A stretch of DNA of 22,025 nt from Pleurotus ostreatus/Saccharomyces cerevisiae fusant (Eukaryota > Opisthokonta): NCBI GenBank assembly GCA_024196135.1, contig JAMQCK010000469.1, positions 1-22,025 of the forward strand. The letters are read 5' to 3'. Under the pieces are notes generated by a model that searched no databases, was not told the origin of the DNA, and saw only the letters and a list, made by a program, of their open reading frames with translations. The position numbers and the translations under genes are program-made. Within the stretch, counting starts at the first letter, position 1, and each line of letters opens with the position of its first letter. This document shows positions 18,565 through 22,025 of the stretch, one piece after another.

Positions 18565-19749
18565 TCAAGTCCTTTCGTGTGAACACCGGACCTGGTACAT
18601 ACTATAGTACAGATCTCGCTTTCCAGAGTCCATACAGACGGTGAACATGGATATATGGGGTGCGTGAAAAGATTCAGAATAGGTCGAAGTGGAACCACCT
18701 CCCCTTCTCTTCTGTCTGCAGGACCTCCATTGCCATCTTACAGCGGTTTGCGTTACTTTGCGGAATCCGCGCGAATTTCGCGTGCGTGTCATGTTTGGCC
18801 GCATCCTCGCGGCACCTGCCGAGTAGCACCCAGAGAGTCGTCCCTCGTCCGATACCTTCGATACCATACAGATCTTGCAGGGGACCTGAAGTTTGATGCT
18901 GATATATGGGTGTGAGATCCCTTTCTGAGAGATTCCGGAGCAAAATGCTCGGACAACGGTATGCGATGTTTTATTCCATGCCAGACCGGCGTTTTCCGAG
19001 AGCACGCGCGCTGGACTCAGGTCCGAAATAACCGATAGGCTCATCAGCGACTTGACCTCCAAGAAGCGTTGTACGCAGTACTTGGTGACCCAAGCCTTGA
19101 AGGAGAACGTGGTTCTGTAGTAGGCGCCTCTTGGTCGAGAAATTAAGCCAAACAATGGGCAGAAAGTCCATGCCAGGCGACATGCGGCAGGTGCCGCGAG
19201 GCTGCGGCCAAACATGACACGCACGCGAAATTCGCGCGGATTCCGCAAAGTAACGCAAACCGCTGTAACAAACTCTTCGTCACTCGCCCTCGCCAAACTC
19301 TCCTCCGTCTCGTTCGAAGTGATGTAGAAGAGCACGTCATTTTCCATGGTCTCGACGTTGGTATACAACGTATGCTTGAACTTGAAGCGGCTGCCGAAGG
19401 AATCGGTCAAACGAAGGAATCGGTCAATTGGACTGGACTCGATGCAGCGGATGCCGACTTACGCATCCGCACGTTCTCTCCAGCGGTCATAGTAGTAGGT
19501 GATGATTGTGTGGGAAGGCGCGTCGAGACCGAAGAGCTCGTCGGAGATCCTTGCCAGCTCTTCGCCGCTGATGGCCCACCCAAAAACGTACTTGGGGTAG
19601 CAGTTTGGCAAGCGTCGATTGCGGAGTCTGGAGACTGCATCGAGGATACGAGGAAAGCCTCGACGCGAGTATTTCATGCGTTCTCTGAGAGATTTTTCAC
19701 AAAAGGTGACTCGAATGAAGGCGGTGGCTTACCTGGCCGCGGCGGACAT
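18565..19749 (-). CDS. Unrecognised protein, possible pseudogene, containing an inverted repeat
   Basis: I do not recognise this gene. A plausible model on the - strand is 19749-19733, 19684-19463 and 19390-18565 (354 residues), with good GTAAGC and GTAAGT donors. The first 120 residues look like real protein: NCYPKYVFGWAISGEEL, GLDAPSHTIITYYYDRW, then RFKFKHTLYTNVE and LFYITSNETEESLARASDEE after the second intron. This resembles small uncharacterised proteins of Agaricomycetes, but I cannot name a family. After DEEFVTAV the frame enters the 84-base repeat arm at 19268-19185 and stays open through the second arm to a stop at 18565. Composition of that last 230-codon part (many Arg, Cys and Ser) is not convincing, so the true gene may end near 19200 or be broken by the repeat. 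Further exons may exist upstream, between 19750 and 20434. Confidence 0.4.
18738..18821 (+). repeat. 84-base inverted repeat, left arm
   Basis: This arm (starts TTACAGCGGTTTGCG) is the reverse complement of 19185-19268 with one mismatch in 84 bases. The arms are 363 bases apart and the spacer is not palindromic. Confidence 0.95.
19185..19268 (-). repeat. 84-base inverted repeat, right arm
   Basis: This is the partner of 18738-18821 (83 of 84 bases identical). It starts directly after the DEEFV codons of the unrecognised - strand gene, so the repeat boundary coincides with the point where protein-like sequence fades. Confidence 0.95.
19396..19428. repeat. Short tandem duplication in an intron
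   Basis: GAAGGAATCGGTCAA occurs twice in a row with a 17-base period, within the intron (19391-19462) of the unrecognised - strand gene. It looks like a recent slippage or double-strand-break repair product. Confidence 0.7.
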
Positions 19750-20434
19750 GTCGCTGCTGAGGTACGTGGTTGTGAACAAGTTGGCGGCTGATGGGACCGT
19801 ATTGCCGTGTCATCATGTCAGTGCCACGGCGTCGTAGGCAAAATCTCAAAGAGCTGTCGGAGGGGCCTTACATGCAGAATCCATCCCATTCCAATTCGCC
19901 GTACACCAGATGGTCCAGTGTCATGCGTCTTGGTACCGGGGTGTCGAACAAGCGCTCCCACTATACCACTCAAAAGTCGAGTAATGATATCGTCAAAGCG
20001 CAGCAGAACGACGCATGCCAGTGAGGTATGTTGCCGTGGCAGAAACCTCGCTCGTCGCTAACCGTGGTCATCATGGCAGTAACGGACGAATAGTGCAGGG
20101 AGGGCACAGGGGCTCGCGACGCGTGCGAGAGGAGCAGTGTCATCGGTATGGATTGGACAACTGCGCAGTGTACATCGAGAATGGGTCACTAACCGATATC
20201 TGCATCTCTTCACACTTGGGAACTCTAAACGGACGATGATTGCATCGGCTTTTCCTGGAATCCTATACTCTTCTCGAAGCTCTGTCGCTACATGTCGTTT
20301 TGATACGTCCTCATAATCGTGAGTTTGAGATGGCAGAAGCGCCCGTGCGTATATTAGGCTCTCCTTCGCTGTCCACCATCCATGTCGATCTTGTCGACTC
20401 GCCAGTATGTACTGCACCCGACGAGCGAAAGACC
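19750..20434. other. Interval downstream of CDK7, possible upstream exons of the unrecognised gene
   Basis: No complete gene can be drawn. On the - strand two coding-like pieces appear: one reading VATELREEYRIPGKADAIIV and LEFPSVKRC (about 20320-20210), and one reading LLRFDDIITRLLSGIVGALV and VRRIGMGWILH (about 19995-19870), the latter ending at a GTAAGG donor. They may be early exons of the gene at 18565-19749, but the reading phases did not connect cleanly. Confidence 0.35.
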
Positions 20435-21895
20435 TCAAGGTGAGCTCGTAGGCGGCGCCTTCGAGAAATCCAACTTGCGCGCGATAGCACGGTTCTTGGC
20501 TTCGTCCGTCGCCGTTGACAGCTTGCGCTTCAGCCTGTTGGGCGGCAACGCCCGCACGCCAGGACCTGTCGACGCCATTTCCACATTACCCTCTGCCTCC
20601 TCCAGTGCCTTCAGCGCGGTGAGCTGCGCCTCCGTCTTGGGCAGAGCGGATGGATGCGTAGGGTTCGGTAGCGCGGTAAAGTATGGATGGAATAGGGCCT
20701 GCGGGTCACGGCATTAGCATAGCCGGGGGACGCGATGGGTGGAGGGACGAGTTAAACGGTTCGTCAAGGCTTACCTCTCGCGCACTAATCCGTTTTCGAG
20801 GCTCATACGTGAGGCATCTCGCCAACAAGTTGATCGCGTCACCGCTCGCGGCGGTGAACAGGTCACGCATCGGTGGCTTCGGGAACTGGCCCACTGGAAC
20901 ATAATCTGGCAGTTTCGTGTGTCCCTTCGACCAGTCAGCGCCTGCTCTCCATATGGTGATTGGCTCCGAGTTTCCACTTACCGGCCACTCTTGCTCCGTC
21001 GGCGTGCCCAGCGCGCGAAAAATCGTCTTTATTTGATCCATGTCGCTCTCGCCAGGGAGGTACGGTATCCGCAACATCAACTCTGCGAAGATGCACCCCA
21101 CCGACCAAATGTCCACCGCACTGCTGTAGTAGCGTGCGCCGAAGAGCAGCTCGGGTGGGCGATACCAGCGAGTGATGACCTGGCAAGTCATTTTGTGCCC
21201 TGGGTCGGCAAAGTCGCGCGCGAGACCGAAATCAGCAAGTTTGAGCTGACCATCGGAGGCGATGAGCAAGTTGTTGGGCTTCAGATCCTAGAACAATGCT
21301 TAAGGTACCAGCGAGTAATAGACGTGTAACAGCTTACGCGGTGGAGGATCCAATTCCTATGACAGTACTCGAGGCCTCGGAAGGTCATAGCAATCCAACT
21401 CTTGATGTCAGCGGGCAGGAAGACTAGATTCCGGTCCTTGATGATCATCTCGAGGTCAGAGTCGAGGAACTCGAGGACCAAATTCAGGTTAGATTTTGAC
21501 GAGAAGACGTCCAAGAGCTGCATTCGTCAGCCAAAGTTGAGCAAAGTTCAGCCACAGGACCTACCTCAATGACATTGACATGCTTCAGCTCACGCAAGTA
21601 CTTCACTTCGCGTATGGCGGACATGTCGAGGCCGTCTTTGAATTGCCCGACCTTGATCTTCTTTATGGCGCAGCGCCTTTTGCTGGCCGCTTCTCGTCCT
21701 ACGCCACCACAATCAGATATCCAACACAGTAATGCGCATGAAGATACTGACCTTGGTATACAACGGCATACATACCCTCGCCGACCTTCTTGTCCTTGAT
21801 CCTGGAAATCCGTCAGTGGCCACTCGCATAAGAGGGCAGTGAGGAGTGTACCATCTCTTTTGGCGCGCTTCGTTTTCGCGTTCGACTGCGTCCAT
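20435..21895 (-). CDS. KIN28: Cyclin-dependent kinase 7 (Kin28), TFIIH kinase (7 exons)
   Basis: The serine/threonine kinase of TFIIH that phosphorylates the C-terminal domain of RNA polymerase II in the nucleus, with cyclin H (Ccl1) and Tfb3 as partners. Exons on the - strand: 21895-21852, 21801-21752, 21698-21565, 21517-21338, 21287-20982, 20924-20775, 20698-20435, giving 375 residues. Visible features are the glycine loop VGEGMYAVVY (21-30), the catalytic Lys in CAIKKIKV, the LDMSAIREVKYL helix (the PSTAIRE position, in the Kin28 form), HRDLKPNN (Asp137), DFG (155-157), and an activation loop with Thr170 before CQVITRWYRPPELLFGARYY. The C-terminal tail ends with a basic stretch (NRLKRKLS). 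The fifth intron is 57 bases and has no in-frame stop, so retention would add 19 residues after EQEWP. Identification is secure. Confidence 0.96.
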
Positions 21896-22025
21896 GGTAT
21901 ATACGGTAAAGCCGTTATGTTCGTGAAGTGAATGTACACGAGCGCCAGAAACAAGAGACAAGCGCGGGCCGAGCGGACAAAACCTCGTGCTTTGCACGTG
22001 CGTGGTGTAGGTCCATGTGGTCTGC
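21896..22025 (-). promoter_or_regulatory. CDK7 upstream region
   Basis: These 130 bases precede the CDK7 start on the - strand and run to the window edge. No TATA box is obvious. The palindromic GCACGTGC (about 21992-21999) contains a CACGTG E-box, which could be bound by a bHLH factor. Confidence 0.4.

Noticed and set aside
1..22025. tRNA genes, CRISPR arrays, bacterial-type operons and phage genes
   Set aside because: None was seen; intron structure and protein families are those of a fungal nuclear genome.

Overview
The window is nuclear DNA of a filamentous basidiomycete, most likely an Agaricomycete. The evidence is densely packed genes on both strands, each cut by many introns of about 50-60 bases, high GC content in exons, 5' splice sites that very often read GTGCGT, and proteins of fungal type (Kin28-like CDK7, Rho3, Vrg4-type GDP-mannose transporter, fungal MscS-type channel). 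Lineage is inferred from these features only; no species can be named. All exon models were built by hand from splice signals, reading phase and protein motifs. The nine intron-containing models of recognised genes each close in frame with a whole number of codons.

Layout on the + strand, left part: the 3' end of an MscS-family mechanosensitive channel (2-565); a GDP-mannose transporter in 8 exons (1464-3037); MAK16, a 60S ribosome assembly factor, in 7 exons (3429-4768); and a flavin amine oxidase of the polyamine oxidase type in 2 exons (5057-6535). Facing it on the - strand is a GH105-like six-hairpin glycosidase in 6 exons (6981-8527). Then comes about 2.3 kb with no convincing gene.

Middle: phosphomannomutase (SEC53 type, - strand, 7 exons, 10802-12278), whose fifth intron carries a 306-bp MITE-like insertion. 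The gene is flanked on both sides by inverted, rearranged copies of an unidentified sequence (10098-10393 and 13012-13433). Next are the V-ATPase assembly factor VMA12 (- strand, 13586-14376) and, divergently from a 176-bp shared promoter, an ataxin-10/Ctr86 protein (+ strand, 8 exons, 14553-16534). These are followed by a Rho3-type GTPase with a 13-nt exon (+ strand, 16838-17714).

Right: an unrecognised - strand gene or pseudogene (about 18565-19749) that contains both arms of an 84-bp inverted repeat, then CDK7/Kin28 on the - strand (20435-21895, 7 exons), the kinase of TFIIH.

Most genes are housekeeping genes and do not form one pathway. Phosphomannomutase (making mannose-1-phosphate for GDP-mannose) and the Golgi GDP-mannose transporter do belong to the same supply line for glycosylation, but they lie about 8 kb apart with unrelated genes between. 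The most unusual material is non-coding: the intron MITE with its GGTGAAT repeats, the circularly permuted inverted duplication around phosphomannomutase, and the 84-bp inverted repeat near 19 kb.
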